A DNA stretch of 64,000 bases, taken from Streptomyces sp. NRRL WC-3618. Its GTDB lineage: Bacteria > Actinomycetota > Actinomycetes > Streptomycetales > Streptomycetaceae. Numbering within the stretch: the stretch's first letter is position 1; each line of letters opens with the position of its first letter. A program made the translations under genes and the position numbers. Where the stretch lies: NCBI RefSeq assembly GCF_001280005.1, contig NZ_LGDW01000096.1, positions 23,647-87,646 of the forward strand. Reading direction: 5' to 3'. The notes under the pieces are model-generated. The model was not told the DNA's origin, ran no database searches, and saw nothing but the letters and a program-made list of their open reading frames with translations. Positions 17,915 through 26,935 of this stretch are shown here, piece by piece.

Positions 17915-19623
17915 TCCTCGAGAACACGCCCGCGTCCGTCCCCGACGCGGGGAACGCGGTGGATCGTCCGCCGATCCCCTGGCAGCGGCGGCTGCGCGGT
18001 TTCGGGTACGTCGGGCACGCGCACCCGTCCGTGTACGACCGCCTGGTCGCGCCCTTTCCCGCAACCCGGTCCCGTCTTTGGAACGCGCTCGGGCTGTCCC
18101 CGTCGGCGGCGCGCTGGTCGGGATGGGGCGGGCCGCTCCTGGTGGCGTTGCTCGCCGGGCTGCCGCGCTTCTGGCGTCTGGGCGGTCCGCACGCGGTGGT
18201 GTTCGACGAGACGTACTACGCCAAGGACGGCTGGTCGTTGCTGCGGCTCGGTTACGAGGGCACCTGGCCGGACCGCACGATCGCCGACCCGCAGATCCTG
18301 GCCGATCCGCAGGTGATCTCGCTCTCCGACACCGGCGCCTTCGTCGCGCATCCGCCCATGGGCAAGTGGGTGATAGCCGTCGGGGAGTGGATGTTCGGTC
18401 TCACGCCTTTCGGCTGGCGCTTCATGACGGCGGTCCTCGGCACCCTGTCGGTGCTGATGCTGTGCCGGGTGGGGCGTCGTCTGTTCCGTTCGTCGCTGCT
18501 GGGCTGCCTCGCCGGGGCGCTGATGGCGGTGGACGGCCTGCACTACGTGATGAGCCGCACCGCTCTGCTCGACCTCGTCGTCATGTTCTTCGTACTGGCG
18601 GCGTTCGCGAGCCTGCTCGTCGACCGCGACCAGGCGCGCGCCCGGCTCGCGGCGGCGCTGCCGGCCGACGAGGACGGCCGGGTACGCCCGGACGCGCACA
18701 CCGGTGATCACGCCGGGACGGGAGTGCGGCCCTGGCGAGTGGCAGCGGGCGGCTTCCTGGGGCTGGCGGCGTCGACCAAGTGGAACGGTCTGTACTTCCT
18801 CGTCTTCTTCGTGGTCCTCACCGTGCTGTGGGATGTCGGCACGCGCCGGGTGGCGGGGGCTCGCCGCCCTTACCTCGCGGTACTGCGCAAGGACCTCGGC
18901 TGGTCGGTACTGTCCGTCGTTCCGGTCGCCGTCGTGACGTATCTGGCGACATGGACCGGCTGGTTCCTGTCGAACGACGGCTACGGACGCCACTGGGCGG
19001 ACGGCCGGGGCGGCGCCTGGTCGTGGATTCCGGCACCGTTGCGCAGCCTGTGGCATTACGAGTCGGGGGTGTACCGGTTCAACATCGGTCTGCACATTCC
19101 GCACAAGTACCAGTCGAATCCATGGAGTTGGCCGGTTCAGGGCCGACCTGTGCTGTTCCACTACCAGTCACCGGAACCCGGCACCGACGGCTGCCACTCG
19201 ACGACCGACTGCTCACAGTCGGTCCTCGCCCTGGGCACACCGCTGCTGTGGTGGGCGGCGTGCTGCGCGCTCGTGTATCTGCTGTACCGGTGGGCGCTGC
19301 GCCGCGACTGGCGTGCGGGCGCCGTCCTGTGCGCGGTGGGTGCCGGTTATCTGCCGTGGTTCCTGTACCAGGACCGCACGATCTTCTCGTTCTACGCGAT
19401 CGTCTTCCTGCCGTACCTGTGCCTGGCCGTCACCATGATGCTGGGGGCTCTGCTGGGTCCGCCGGGCGCGGCTCACGGTCGCCGGGTGCGTGGTGCGGTG
19501 GCTGCCGGTGTGCTCGTCCTGCTCATCGCCTGGAACTTCATCTACTTCTTCCCGATCTACTCCGGGCAGACGATCCCGTACGCCGACTGGCACACCAGGA
19601 TGTGGCTCGACAGCTGGATCTGA
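17911..19623 (+). CDS. Polyprenol-phosphate-mannose protein O-mannosyltransferase (PMT family)
   Basis: 570 residues, 10-12 membrane helices. The first outer loop carries the catalytic acidic pair in VVFDETYYAKDGWSLL near residue 100, and later loops hold FVAHPPMGKWVIAVGEW and the PMT C-terminal motif IPHKYQSNPWSWPVQGRP. The family transfers mannose from a polyprenol phosphate to Ser/Thr of exported proteins in actinobacteria (Rv1002c type). The GTG start overlaps the stop of the upstream small membrane protein by four bases, so translation is coupled. Most actinobacteria keep pmt in a fixed housekeeping place; here it forms an operon with a sigma factor. Confidence 0.9.
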   Translation: MILENTPASVPDAGNAVDRPPIPWQRRLRGFGYVGHAHPSVYDRLVAPFPATRSRLWNALGLSPSAARWSGWGGPLLVALLAGLPRFWRLGGPHAVVFDETYYAKDGWSLLRLGYEGTWPDRTIADPQILADPQVISLSDTGAFVAHPPMGKWVIAVGEWMFGLTPFGWRFMTAVLGTLSVLMLCRVGRRLFRSSLLGCLAGALMAVDGLHYVMSRTALLDLVVMFFVLAAFASLLVDRDQARARLAAALPADEDGRVRPDAHTGDHAGTGVRPWRVAAGGFLGLAASTKWNGLYFLVFFVVLTVLWDVGTRRVAGARRPYLAVLRKDLGWSVLSVVPVAVVTYLATWTGWFLSNDGYGRHWADGRGGAWSWIPAPLRSLWHYESGVYRFNIGLHIPHKYQSNPWSWPVQGRPVLFHYQSPEPGTDGCHSTTDCSQSVLALGTPLLWWAACCALVYLLYRWALRRDWRAGAVLCAVGAGYLPWFLYQDRTIFSFYAIVFLPYLCLAVTMMLGALLGPPGAAHGRRVRGAVAAGVLVLLIAWNFIYFFPIYSGQTIPYADWHTRMWLDSWI

Positions 19624-19664
19624 GCCCTGCGCGCCGGGTACGTACGGATTTACTCCGCAAGCCT

Positions 19665-19700
19665 CTGAGGCTCCGACGGGTGCGCCCGTCGGAGCCTCAG
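19665..19700. terminator. 16-bp perfect hairpin between convergent genes
   Basis: 19665-19680 pairs perfectly with 19685-19700 around the loop TGCG. It lies between the convergent mannosyltransferase and flavocytochrome genes, five bases from the end of the latter, so it can terminate both. Confidence 0.85.
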
Positions 19701-19705
19701 TGCCG

Positions 19706-21043
19706 TCAGGCCAGGCCGAACCGCTCGGCGTGCACCTGCAAGGGGGGAACCTGCAGACCGCGCAGGGAGGTGAGTACGGCCGAGGTCATCGCGGGCGGGC
19801 CGCAGACGTACACGTCGCGTTCCATGATGTCGGGAACCAGGGCGCGGAGGTTCTCCGGCTCGAACGGCGGGCTTCCCTCGCCCGTGCGGCCGGTGAGCAG
19901 GTGCAGTTGCCCGCCGAGGCCCGTGACCAGATTTCGTACCTCGTCGAGCAGCACGGCGTCGGCCTCGCTGCGCACCCGGTAGAGGACGACGACGTCACCG
20001 GCCGGTTCCTCCTCCAGCAGGGCCCGAACCGGCGTGATCCCCACACCTCCGGCGATCAGCAGGGTGCCGGGCCGGGTGCGGTGCAGTGAGGTGAACGCCC
20101 CGTACGGTCCTTCGACGAACGCGCGGGTACCGACCGGGAGATGCCGCAGCCCGGCGCTGGCGCTGCCGGCCGCCTTGGCCGTCAGGCGCAGCGTGCGGCC
20201 GTCGGGCGCCGCCGACAGCGAGAAGGGGTTGGCCAGCCACCAGTGGTTGTGCCCGGGGAACCGCCAGATGCAGAACTGGCCCGCCATGGCCGGCAGCTTG
20301 TCGAGGTGACGGCCGGTGACGTACACCGACACCACGTCGTCCGACTCCGCCACCACGTTCACGACCTCGAACCGGTGATAGGCGTTGCGCCGCAGGGGCA
20401 TCACGATCCGTCCCGTGATCAGGGCGCCGAACGCGAACAGCCACAGGGCCCACCAGTAGGTCTTCGCGAAGGCGGAGGAGGTGAACGTCGTGGTCTCCTG
20501 CAACTGGTGGACGAACGCCAGGCCCAACGCGATGTACAGCAGCAGGTGTACGCCGTGCCACGTCTCGTACCGCAGCCGCTGCCGTACCTGTCGGGCGGAG
20601 ACCGCGCCGATCGCGACGACGATCGCGGCGGCCCCCATCCCGAGCAGGGAGGCGGGTACGCCGGCGAGCGAGAAGAACGTCTTCGTCATCGACGTGTTGG
20701 AGAGCTGCGCGTAGCCCAGCACCACCAGCACGGCGTGGGTGAGGATGGTCCACAGCAGGGTGAAGCCGACCCAGCGGTGCCACACCGTCAGCCGGTCCAT
20801 GCCGATACGGCGGTCGAGCCACGGCAGCCGGGCCACCAGCAGCAGTTGGAACAGCATCAGCACCGAGGCGTGCAGCCCGAAGAACTTGGCGACGGTGAGC
20901 ACCCCGTTCTTGCCGGTCCCGGCGGTGAGGAACAAGGCCTCGACGATCACCAGATTGACGATGACAAACGTCCACAGCGCCCATCGCGCCGCGACCACCG
21001 GAGGTATGGTGCCTTGCCGCACCTGTGTAGTTGTCGCCTCCAC
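19706..21043 (-). CDS. Ferric reductase-like transmembrane NAD(P)H flavocytochrome
   Basis: 445 residues. Six membrane helices in 20-220 include histidines placed for haem (KFFGLHASVLMLF, DRLTVWHRWVGFT, LTHAVLVV, ETWHGVHLLLYI). They are followed by an FAD-binding domain (WWLANPFSLSAAP, GPYGAF) and an NAD(P) domain (LIAGGVGITPVRALLEE, VYVCGPPAM). This layout moves electrons across the membrane from NAD(P)H to iron chelates, oxygen or a partner protein. No substrate-binding protein or FMN-linked lipoprotein gene adjoins it. GTG 21043 is preceded by AAGGGGAAG. Confidence 0.85.
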   Translation of the reverse strand: MEATTTQVRQGTIPPVVAARWALWTFVIVNLVIVEALFLTAGTGKNGVLTVAKFFGLHASVLMLFQLLLVARLPWLDRRIGMDRLTVWHRWVGFTLLWTILTHAVLVVLGYAQLSNTSMTKTFFSLAGVPASLLGMGAAAIVVAIGAVSARQVRQRLRYETWHGVHLLLYIALGLAFVHQLQETTTFTSSAFAKTYWWALWLFAFGALITGRIVMPLRRNAYHRFEVVNVVAESDDVVSVYVTGRHLDKLPAMAGQFCIWRFPGHNHWWLANPFSLSAAPDGRTLRLTAKAAGSASAGLRHLPVGTRAFVEGPYGAFTSLHRTRPGTLLIAGGVGITPVRALLEEEPAGDVVVLYRVRSEADAVLLDEVRNLVTGLGGQLHLLTGRTGEGSPPFEPENLRALVPDIMERDVYVCGPPAMTSAVLTSLRGLQVPPLQVHAERFGLA

Positions 21044-21237
21044 CGCTTCCCCTTATTTGTTCATGTGGCGCATGCGCGCCCGACGCAGCGAGGTCGTGAG
21101 GCCCCGAGCGTCCTGATCCGATACGGCCCCTGAGCGGGGCAAGAATACGGAACTTGGCGAGAAGTAGGCCCTACTTGGCCTCAACTGTTCTTGTTCCGAG
21201 ATCGGCACGCCGGCCGAGCTGACCACGCGTGCCTCGT

Positions 21238-21268
21238 GGGGTGCCCTGCGACCGTCGCAGGGCGCCCC
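21238..21268. terminator. 14-bp hairpin downstream of the amidohydrolase
   Basis: 21238-21251 pairs with 21255-21268 (one G-T pair) around a three-base loop CCG. It lies downstream of the minus-strand amidohydrolase gene. The rest of the 21044-21325 gap shows nothing else I can call. Confidence 0.65.
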
Positions 21269-21325
21269 CTTGTTTCCTCTCCATCACCCTCGTGACGCGC
21301 CGAAGGCGTCGCCGCGAGGGTTGGT

Positions 21326-23218
21326 TCAGTGGCCCTGGCAGCAGGAACCGCCCGACGCCCGGCCGGCGCCCAGCGTCTTCATGCCCCGCGCCGCCTCGGC
21401 CCGGGCCCGGCCCGTGTCCGACTTCGCCTCGTGGACCACGCGTCCGGAGACCAGGGTGTACTGGACCTTCGTGGCGCGGATCTCCTTCACGGGCACCTTG
21501 GTGATGTCCTGGTCGAGGACGACCAGATCGGCCCGTCGGCCCGGCCGAACGGTTCCCGAGTTCCCGTCGTGCAGTTGGTACGCCGCGCCGGCCGTGTGCA
21601 TGGCCAGCGACTGGAACCGGGTCAGCGCTTCGCGGGTGTTGAGGGGCGGCTGGTTCTCCGCGGGGTTGCTGCGGTCGATGGCGGTGGCGATCTGGGTGAA
21701 GGGAAGCAGCGGGTCGACGGGCCAGTCCGAGCCGCCGGCCAGCAGGGCCCCCGCCCTGGCCAGGCTGTGAGCCGGGTACAGGCGCGCGTATCGCTCCGGC
21801 CCGACGTAGGGCCGCAGCGCGTCGTTCGTGAACGAGGAGGGCATCGCCCACTGCAACTGCATGCTCGCCACCACTCCGGCGCGTGCGAAGCGCCGGTAGT
21901 CGTCCGGGTGCACCAGCTGGAGGTGGGTGATGGTGTGCCGCCGGGAAGCATGACCGTGGTGGGCGACGGCCTCGTAGGCGTTCAGGGCTGTACGGACGGC
22001 GCGGTCACCGATGGCGTGGGCGTGCATCTGCCAGCCGTCCGCGTCCAGGGCGCGTACGAGATCCCGGTAGTCCCTGTCGCTGACGTGCAGGGGACCAAGG
22101 TTGTCGGTCGGCCTGCCCTGGGCGTCCAGGTACGGGTCCAGCAGGGCGGCGCTCTGCGCCGGGAACTCCATCACGCCGTCGAGGAACACCTTGACCGTGG
22201 TGAGCCGCAGCCTGGCCGGTCCGGCGAACCGCCCGCGTACGCCGCGCAGGTACTCGGCCGCCTCCTTGGGCTTCTTGGCGAGTTCCGCGTCGATCACCAG
22301 CGCGGGAGTGACGTGCTGCGGCAGCAGCCCCCTGGCCATGAGGTCCGCGTAGGTCTTGACGGACTCCTCGGCGCTCGAGGCGTCGAGGAAGGACGTGATG
22401 CCGGCGGCCAGGAGCATGCCGGCCATCTTGACCTGGGCGGCGAGAATCAGCTCGGCACTCGGCGCGGGGATCACCCCGGAGACGAGCCCTTGTGCGTCGT
22501 CCTTGAGCAGACCGGTCGGTTCCCGGTTGGCGTCCCGGACGATCTGTCCGCCCACGGGGTCGGGCGTGTTGCGGTCGATTCCCGCGAGGGCGAGTGCCCT
22601 GCTGTTGACGAGGCTGTTGTGGAAGTCGGAGCCCTGTAGGTGGATCGGGCGCCGGGTGTTGAGCGAGTCGAGGAGCGACTTGTCGCCCACGGTGCCCGCG
22701 GGCAGCAGTCCGACGGGGTTCCAGTCGGCCACCTGGAGCCAGCCGTCCGGTTCCTGCGCCGCCGAGGCGTCCAGCAACTCCTGGAGTTTCGCGCGGAACT
22801 GCGGAATCGTCATGCTCACGTTGCCCAGCGACGGATTCAGGGACTGCGCGGCCGCTCCGAGCGGGTGCATGTGCCCGTCCTGGATGCCCGGCATGACCGT
22901 TCCGCCGTCGGCGTCGATGACGACGGTACGGGGGCCGATGCGACGGCAGATGTCCGTGTTCCTACCGACCGCGAGAACCTTTCCGTCGCTGCCGACGGCC
23001 ACCGCCTGCGCCGGCGTGTCGCCCCAGGCACCGGTGAACACCCGCCCGTTCAGCACGACGGTGGCCACCCGCACCGGCGCGCTCCCGGTCGAGGCCTGGG
23101 CGGCGGTACCGGCGCCGGCCACCGTGAGGGCGCCCGCGCCGGCCGCGGCCAGGAACGTCCTGCGGTGCAGGGGGCCGACCGCGGGTGTCTCTGAGGTGCC
23201 GGGAAGAACAACTGACAT
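21326..23218 (-). CDS. Tat-exported YtcJ-type amidohydrolase
   Basis: 630 residues from ATG 23218, chosen for GAGGAG eight bases upstream. The N-terminus has the twin-arginine signal HRRTFLAAAGAGAL. The amidohydrolase landmarks are the first metal pair in MPGIQDGHMHPLG, then HAHAIGDRAVRTALNAYE, HTITHLQLVHPDD, and the late Asp in GGSDWPVDPLLPF. Relatives hydrolyse amide or carbamate bonds in small molecules; the substrate is not predictable. The extreme C-terminus, SGGSCCQGH, has an unusual Cys pair. It diverges from a LacI-type repressor with operator-like palindromes between them, so it is probably induced by its own substrate. Confidence 0.88.
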   Translation of the reverse strand: MSVVLPGTSETPAVGPLHRRTFLAAAGAGALTVAGAGTAAQASTGSAPVRVATVVLNGRVFTGAWGDTPAQAVAVGSDGKVLAVGRNTDICRRIGPRTVVIDADGGTVMPGIQDGHMHPLGAAAQSLNPSLGNVSMTIPQFRAKLQELLDASAAQEPDGWLQVADWNPVGLLPAGTVGDKSLLDSLNTRRPIHLQGSDFHNSLVNSRALALAGIDRNTPDPVGGQIVRDANREPTGLLKDDAQGLVSGVIPAPSAELILAAQVKMAGMLLAAGITSFLDASSAEESVKTYADLMARGLLPQHVTPALVIDAELAKKPKEAAEYLRGVRGRFAGPARLRLTTVKVFLDGVMEFPAQSAALLDPYLDAQGRPTDNLGPLHVSDRDYRDLVRALDADGWQMHAHAIGDRAVRTALNAYEAVAHHGHASRRHTITHLQLVHPDDYRRFARAGVVASMQLQWAMPSSFTNDALRPYVGPERYARLYPAHSLARAGALLAGGSDWPVDPLLPFTQIATAIDRSNPAENQPPLNTREALTRFQSLAMHTAGAAYQLHDGNSGTVRPGRRADLVVLDQDITKVPVKEIRATKVQYTLVSGRVVHEAKSDTGRARAEAARGMKTLGAGRASGGSCCQGH

Positions 23219-23276
23219 CCGATAACTCCTCACCCGGCGGCCGTCCAGGGCCGCCGATGCCGGGTACGCTCCGCGA

Positions 23277-23288
23277 TTAAGGTCTTAA
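23277..23288. promoter_or_regulatory. Operator-like palindrome between amidohydrolase and LacI genes
   Basis: TTAAG-GT-CTTAA, a 12-bp palindrome that is AT-rich against GC-rich surroundings. It lies 59 bases before the amidohydrolase start and 53 before the repressor start. It could overlap either promoter. Confidence 0.45.
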
Positions 23289-23306
23289 CCACAAGCCGTC
23301 ACAGGG

Positions 23307-23323
23307 CTGTTGGGAAGCAACAG
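23307..23323. promoter_or_regulatory. Second inverted repeat before the LacI gene
   Basis: CTGTTG, five bases, then CAACAG; a further CTGTTGGGG follows at 23327. It could be a repressor site for autoregulation or part of the leader structure. Confidence 0.35.
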
Positions 23324-23340
23324 GCACTGTTGGGGTATTC

Positions 23341-24393
23341 ATGAGAAGTTCGCGTGTCTGGCAACGCCCCACGCTCGACGCCGTGGCCGCGCGGGCCGGC
23401 GTCTCCACGGCCACGGTGTCGAACGCGCTCAACGGCACCGGGCGGCTGTCCGAGACGACCAGGCAGCGCGTGCTCACCTCGGCACGCGAACTCGGCTACA
23501 CGCCGGCCAGCACGGCCCGTGCGGTGGCCCGCGGCGGCACCGGAGTACTCGGGCTGACCATGACGACGTACGGCGATCTTCCCGTCGCCTACACCGAGAT
23601 CCCGTACTACGCGCAGTTGGCGCTCAGCGGCATCGCCGCAGCCCATGAGCGCGGTTACCTGCTCATGGTGATGCCGAGTTCGCTGTCACCGTGGACGTGG
23701 CTCAACACGCCGATGGACGGCGTCATCCACGTCGATCCGCGCGCCGACGACCCGGTGCGTTCCCTGCTGCGGCAACGCGGCATCCCCATGGTCTGCGACG
23801 GCCGACCGCCCCAGCCGCACTGGTGCGACGCGTGGGTCGACACCGACTACGACGCGGGCCTGCGCCTCCTGCTGGGCCATCTCACCGAAGCCGGCGCCCG
23901 GCGGATCGGGCTCTCTCTGCCGCTGCACGACATCGAGTACCCGCACCAGATCGAACGCGCCTACGCGACCTGGTGCGCCGAACGCGACCTGCCCGTCCTC
24001 GTCGAGGAGTACGCCTCGCTGCCCGACTACTTCACGGCTGAACGGGACGCGGTCGGCCGACTGCTCAGCCGCGATCCACGACCGGACGCGGTCATCGGCG
24101 TCTACTCCGACTCCGGTCACAACATCCTCGCCACCGCCCGGCAGCACGGGCTTCGGGTGCCGACGGATCTTCTGGTGGCGTGTATCAGTGAGGACTCGGA
24201 CTACGCGACGACGGCGCCGCCCGTCACCACGCTCAGCCTCCGCCCGGACCAGGTGGGCAACGAAGCGGTGGATCTGCTGATCGCTCTCATCAACGCCCGC
24301 GGCGGCATGGAGCGCCACCGGCTCGTGCAGCCGGTCCTGCACCCTCGCCGCTCCACACGACGGCCGGTACAGCGAGGGAACGGCACACCCTGA
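23341..24393 (+). CDS. LacI-family transcriptional regulator
   Basis: 350 residues. The N-terminal helix-turn-helix and hinge are canonical: LDAVAARAGVSTATVSNALN then YTPASTARAVARGG (residues 11-65). The rest is a periplasmic-binding-like effector domain with VDTDYDAGLRLLLGHLTEAG and YATTAPPVTTLSLRPDQVG. It is divergent from the exported amidohydrolase, which is the obvious target. Effectors of this family are often sugars but need not be here. The ribosome site (GGGG) is weak. Confidence 0.9.
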   Translation: MRSSRVWQRPTLDAVAARAGVSTATVSNALNGTGRLSETTRQRVLTSARELGYTPASTARAVARGGTGVLGLTMTTYGDLPVAYTEIPYYAQLALSGIAAAHERGYLLMVMPSSLSPWTWLNTPMDGVIHVDPRADDPVRSLLRQRGIPMVCDGRPPQPHWCDAWVDTDYDAGLRLLLGHLTEAGARRIGLSLPLHDIEYPHQIERAYATWCAERDLPVLVEEYASLPDYFTAERDAVGRLLSRDPRPDAVIGVYSDSGHNILATARQHGLRVPTDLLVACISEDSDYATTAPPVTTLSLRPDQVGNEAVDLLIALINARGGMERHRLVQPVLHPRRSTRRPVQRGNGTP

Positions 24394-24425
24394 CCGCCGG
24401 GGACGTGGTTGCTGGTCCGGCCGGG

Positions 24426-25340
24426 CTACTGTCCGTCGGCGGCGATGTCCCAGTGCTCGATGATCTTTCCGTCGACCACGCGGAAGATGTCCGCGACGAC
24501 GTAGTCGGAGCTGAAGACCCACACCAGGTCCCCGTCGGCGAGGGTGTTGCCGAACCGGGTCCCTCCACCCTCGGTGGATGAGGCGCTTCCGTCAGGGGTG
24601 CTGCTCGGCGAGGGGGCGCCCTGAGCGCCCGGCTGCAGGAACTGCTTCAGCGGAGCTGTCCCGTTCGCGACCATCGGGTTGTGCTGGTAGTACCGGGGAT
24701 CCCAGCTCTTGTCGATCACCGTGGCGTCACCGTCGGAGAGCTTGCGATACGCGTCGACCGCGAACGTCCGGTTCTTCTCCTCCTGTTCCTCGGACGGGGT
24801 CGGCGCCCCCTTCGGGTACCGGTAGACGTCGCTGAACAGCGAGTTCCCGCTGGCCGTCTTCGCCGGCACGGTCTGCGTGATGCCCCAGTGCTCGACGACC
24901 CTGCCGTTGCTGACCCGGTACAGGTCGGCCTTCGCCTGGCCGGTCGCCTCGTTCGCCGGGGTGGCCGACGCCTGCCAGTGCACGGCCACCAGGTCCCGGT
25001 CGGCGGCCACGCGCCTGACGGTCGCCACCGCACCCGGAATCTCCGCCTTGACGTGCTCGAACTCCTCGATCTGCCCGTCGACTCCGCCGGGCACCGACTT
25101 GTCGTGCTGCACGAAGTCGGTGCCGACGAGCTCCTTCACCACATCGGGCTTGTCCTTGTTGAACGCCTCCGAGTACAGGCGCAGAACGAGCGCCTTGTTC
25201 CGCTCCTCGGAGGCTGACGACGAGCCGGCCGCGGAGGACGTGGTCGACGGGTCAGCCGGGGCACTGCCGGACGCGCTGCCACAGGCGGTCGCGAAGCAGG
25301 CCACGGCGGCAATCCAGGGCAGAGTCTTCCGGTATCTCAC
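24426..25340 (-). CDS. Lipoprotein with two SnoaL/NTF2-like domains
   Basis: 304 residues. A signal peptide ends FATAC, making Cys20 the likely lipid-modified residue; a Ser/Ala/Thr-rich linker follows to about residue 45. Two copies of a SnoaL-like fold follow. Copy one has NKALVLRLYSEAFNKDKPDV and GRVVEHWGITQ; copy two has NRTFAVDAYRKLSDGDATVI and GKIIEHWDIAADGQ at the end. SnoaL-like proteins bind or cyclise small molecules; extracytoplasmic double-domain forms are of unknown function. GTG 25340 follows GGAGAA. A 33-base gap separates it, tail to tail, from the LacI gene. Confidence 0.8.
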   Translation of the reverse strand: MRYRKTLPWIAAVACFATACGSASGSAPADPSTTSSAAGSSSASEERNKALVLRLYSEAFNKDKPDVVKELVGTDFVQHDKSVPGGVDGQIEEFEHVKAEIPGAVATVRRVAADRDLVAVHWQASATPANEATGQAKADLYRVSNGRVVEHWGITQTVPAKTASGNSLFSDVYRYPKGAPTPSEEQEEKNRTFAVDAYRKLSDGDATVIDKSWDPRYYQHNPMVANGTAPLKQFLQPGAQGAPSPSSTPDGSASSTEGGGTRFGNTLADGDLVWVFSSDYVVADIFRVVDGKIIEHWDIAADGQ

Positions 25341-25637
25341 TGGGTTCTCCTGTGTACGGTCAGATGCTCGATGCTGGTACTACGGGTGTTGACCTCGCGC
25401 TTCACCTTCTGCGCCTGCTCCCCGTAGTCCCGGCGGGCATCTCCATCACATCGCGGCTGCTCGCGGCATTCACTCCGCCGACCGGCGGGACCACCCCCGC
25501 CGACAGGCGGCGCCGACCATCCGAAAGTGGGAGGCGCGGCGTCCCCGTACGGCCCGCCGGGTCCTCGAACGGTGCGGTGAGCAGGCTCGCGTGGCAGGGA
25601 TGTACGAGTTCCGCGTCGGCCCCGGTCTTCGCCGCAG

Positions 25638-26630
25638 TCATCCGCACGTGCGGAGCCGGGTGACGGCCTCGGCGAGCATGCGGCGGCAGAACGCGAGGTG
25701 TTCGGGGCCGAAGCCGCGGGGACCGCACTCGACGACCAGCAGCAGGCCCAGGTAGAGCTGGTAGAGGGCCAGCCGGTGCTGGAAGGCCGGGCCGAAGTCG
25801 AGGTTGCCGCCCGCCTCGGTGTAGCCGGCGACGAGGTCGCTGTCCGGGCCGACGTCGCCGCCGAAGGCGAGCGAGATCAGTTCGGCGGCCGGATCGCCCC
25901 AGAACGCCCGCTCGTGGTCGATGAGTCCGGTGATCCGCGCGTGCGTCCCGTCGTCGGTGGGGTCGATGAAGATGTTGCCCGGCCACAGATCGAAGTGGAC
26001 CAGCCTGGGTTCCGTGACCTCGTCGAGGGCGTGGCCTCCCTCGCTGACGAGCCTTCGGATGTCGGCGGGCGGCACATCCAGCGGGGACCGCCAGCGCTCG
26101 GCGTCCTCCAGGAGCGCCTCGACCATCGCGGTGAACGCCGTCCGCCAGTCGGTGGTGCGGAGCCCGGACTGCGCGGCCGGGTAGCCGAATTGGCCGTCCT
26201 CGGGTGCCAGGGTGTGCAGGCGGGCGGTGATCGCGCCCAGTTCGCGGCGCGTCGCCGCCTCAGCCGGGCGGGTCAGGCGGTCGGCGACCTTGTCCCACCC
26301 GGCGCCCTCGATGACCGAGAGGACGAGGAACTCCTCCCCCGCGTAGAGCAGTTCCGGAGTCGGCACCGCGCCGTCGGGAAGCTCGGCCATGCGTCGATAG
26401 ACCATGGCCTCCGTCCCGAGGATGCCGCGCTCGTAGCGCAGGACAGCGGCCCCGGACGGCGGGGCGAGTTTGACGACTGCGGGCCGGCCGTCGTCGAGCA
26501 GGACGCGGTAGACGGCGCTGAACCAGCCGTCGGACAGTTCGCTCTCCACCCGGCATCCGACTCCGGTGCCGGCGCGCAGCAGGGCGTCCAGCTGGTCGGG
26601 GGGCAGGTGTCGCTTGGTCTGGCTGTGCAT
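25638..26630 (-). CDS. APH/choline-kinase-like phosphotransferase
   Basis: 330 residues from ATG 26630. Kinase-fold landmarks are present: SAVYRVLLDDGRPAVVKLAP (ATP-binding lysine), the Brenner motif LVHFDLWPGNIFID, and the metal-binding segment GLIDHERAFWGDPAAEL. Some relatives inactivate aminoglycosides or other antibiotics, while many phosphorylate small metabolites; nothing here picks one. The leader contains four tandem 15-bp repeats, and reading further upstream in frame gives a low-complexity LGHLP repeat that I judge non-coding. About 300 bases (25341-25637) between it and the lipoprotein gene hold no supported gene. Confidence 0.75.
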   Translation of the reverse strand: MHSQTKRHLPPDQLDALLRAGTGVGCRVESELSDGWFSAVYRVLLDDGRPAVVKLAPPSGAAVLRYERGILGTEAMVYRRMAELPDGAVPTPELLYAGEEFLVLSVIEGAGWDKVADRLTRPAEAATRRELGAITARLHTLAPEDGQFGYPAAQSGLRTTDWRTAFTAMVEALLEDAERWRSPLDVPPADIRRLVSEGGHALDEVTEPRLVHFDLWPGNIFIDPTDDGTHARITGLIDHERAFWGDPAAELISLAFGGDVGPDSDLVAGYTEAGGNLDFGPAFQHRLALYQLYLGLLLVVECGPRGFGPEHLAFCRRMLAEAVTRLRTCG

Positions 26631-26750
26631 GGCGGCATGCTTTCGGGTCGTGGGCGTTCTGCGGGCGTGTGCGTGAGGTCGGCGGCGGTGAACCGCCCTG
26701 AGGGCACTGGCCCGATGGTGGTGGCCGCCAGTTGGCCACAGCCGGGCGAT

Positions 26751-26810
26751 GGGTAGGTGACCGAGGGGTAGGTGACCGAGGGGTAGATGTCCGAGGGGTA
26801 GATGTCCGAG
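26751..26810. repeat. Four tandem 15-bp repeats
   Basis: Two copies of GGGTAGGTGACCGAG (26751-26780) are followed by two copies of GGGTAGATGTCCGAG (26781-26810). The pairwise identity suggests a 15-bp unit that diverged and then duplicated. It lies in the leader of the minus-strand kinase gene. Confidence 0.9.
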
Positions 26811-26816
26811 GGAGGG

Positions 26817-26833
26817 GTGAAGCGCATCGACGC
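26817..26833. promoter_or_regulatory. Operator-like sequence, copy 1
   Basis: GTGAAGCGCATCGACGC, identical at 16 of 17 positions to the copy at 26936. The mismatch spoils the central palindrome seen in copy 2, so this would be the weaker site. Confidence 0.4.
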
Positions 26834-26871
26834 TGCCATCACCCGTGGTAGGCGTCAATATTCTGGGGAAA

Positions 26872-26882
26872 AGAAAGTTTCT
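26872..26882. promoter_or_regulatory. Short palindrome AGAAAGTTTCT
   Basis: An 11-bp odd palindrome in the AT-rich stretch before the ThuA-Gfo/Idh pair. It resembles GAAA-n-TTTC sites of some LacI/ROK sugar regulators. A 12-bp palindrome TTTCCATGGAAA follows at 26900-26911. Confidence 0.35.
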
Positions 26883-26935
26883 CTGTGTTCGCCCCCTTGT
26901 TTCCATGGAAATCTATCGTTAATTTCCTTATCCAG

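Noticed and set aside
26630..26906. 92-residue N-terminal extension of the APH-like kinase (LGHLP repeats)
   Set aside because: Low complexity produced by the 15-bp repeat; family members start near MHSQTKRHLPPDQ.
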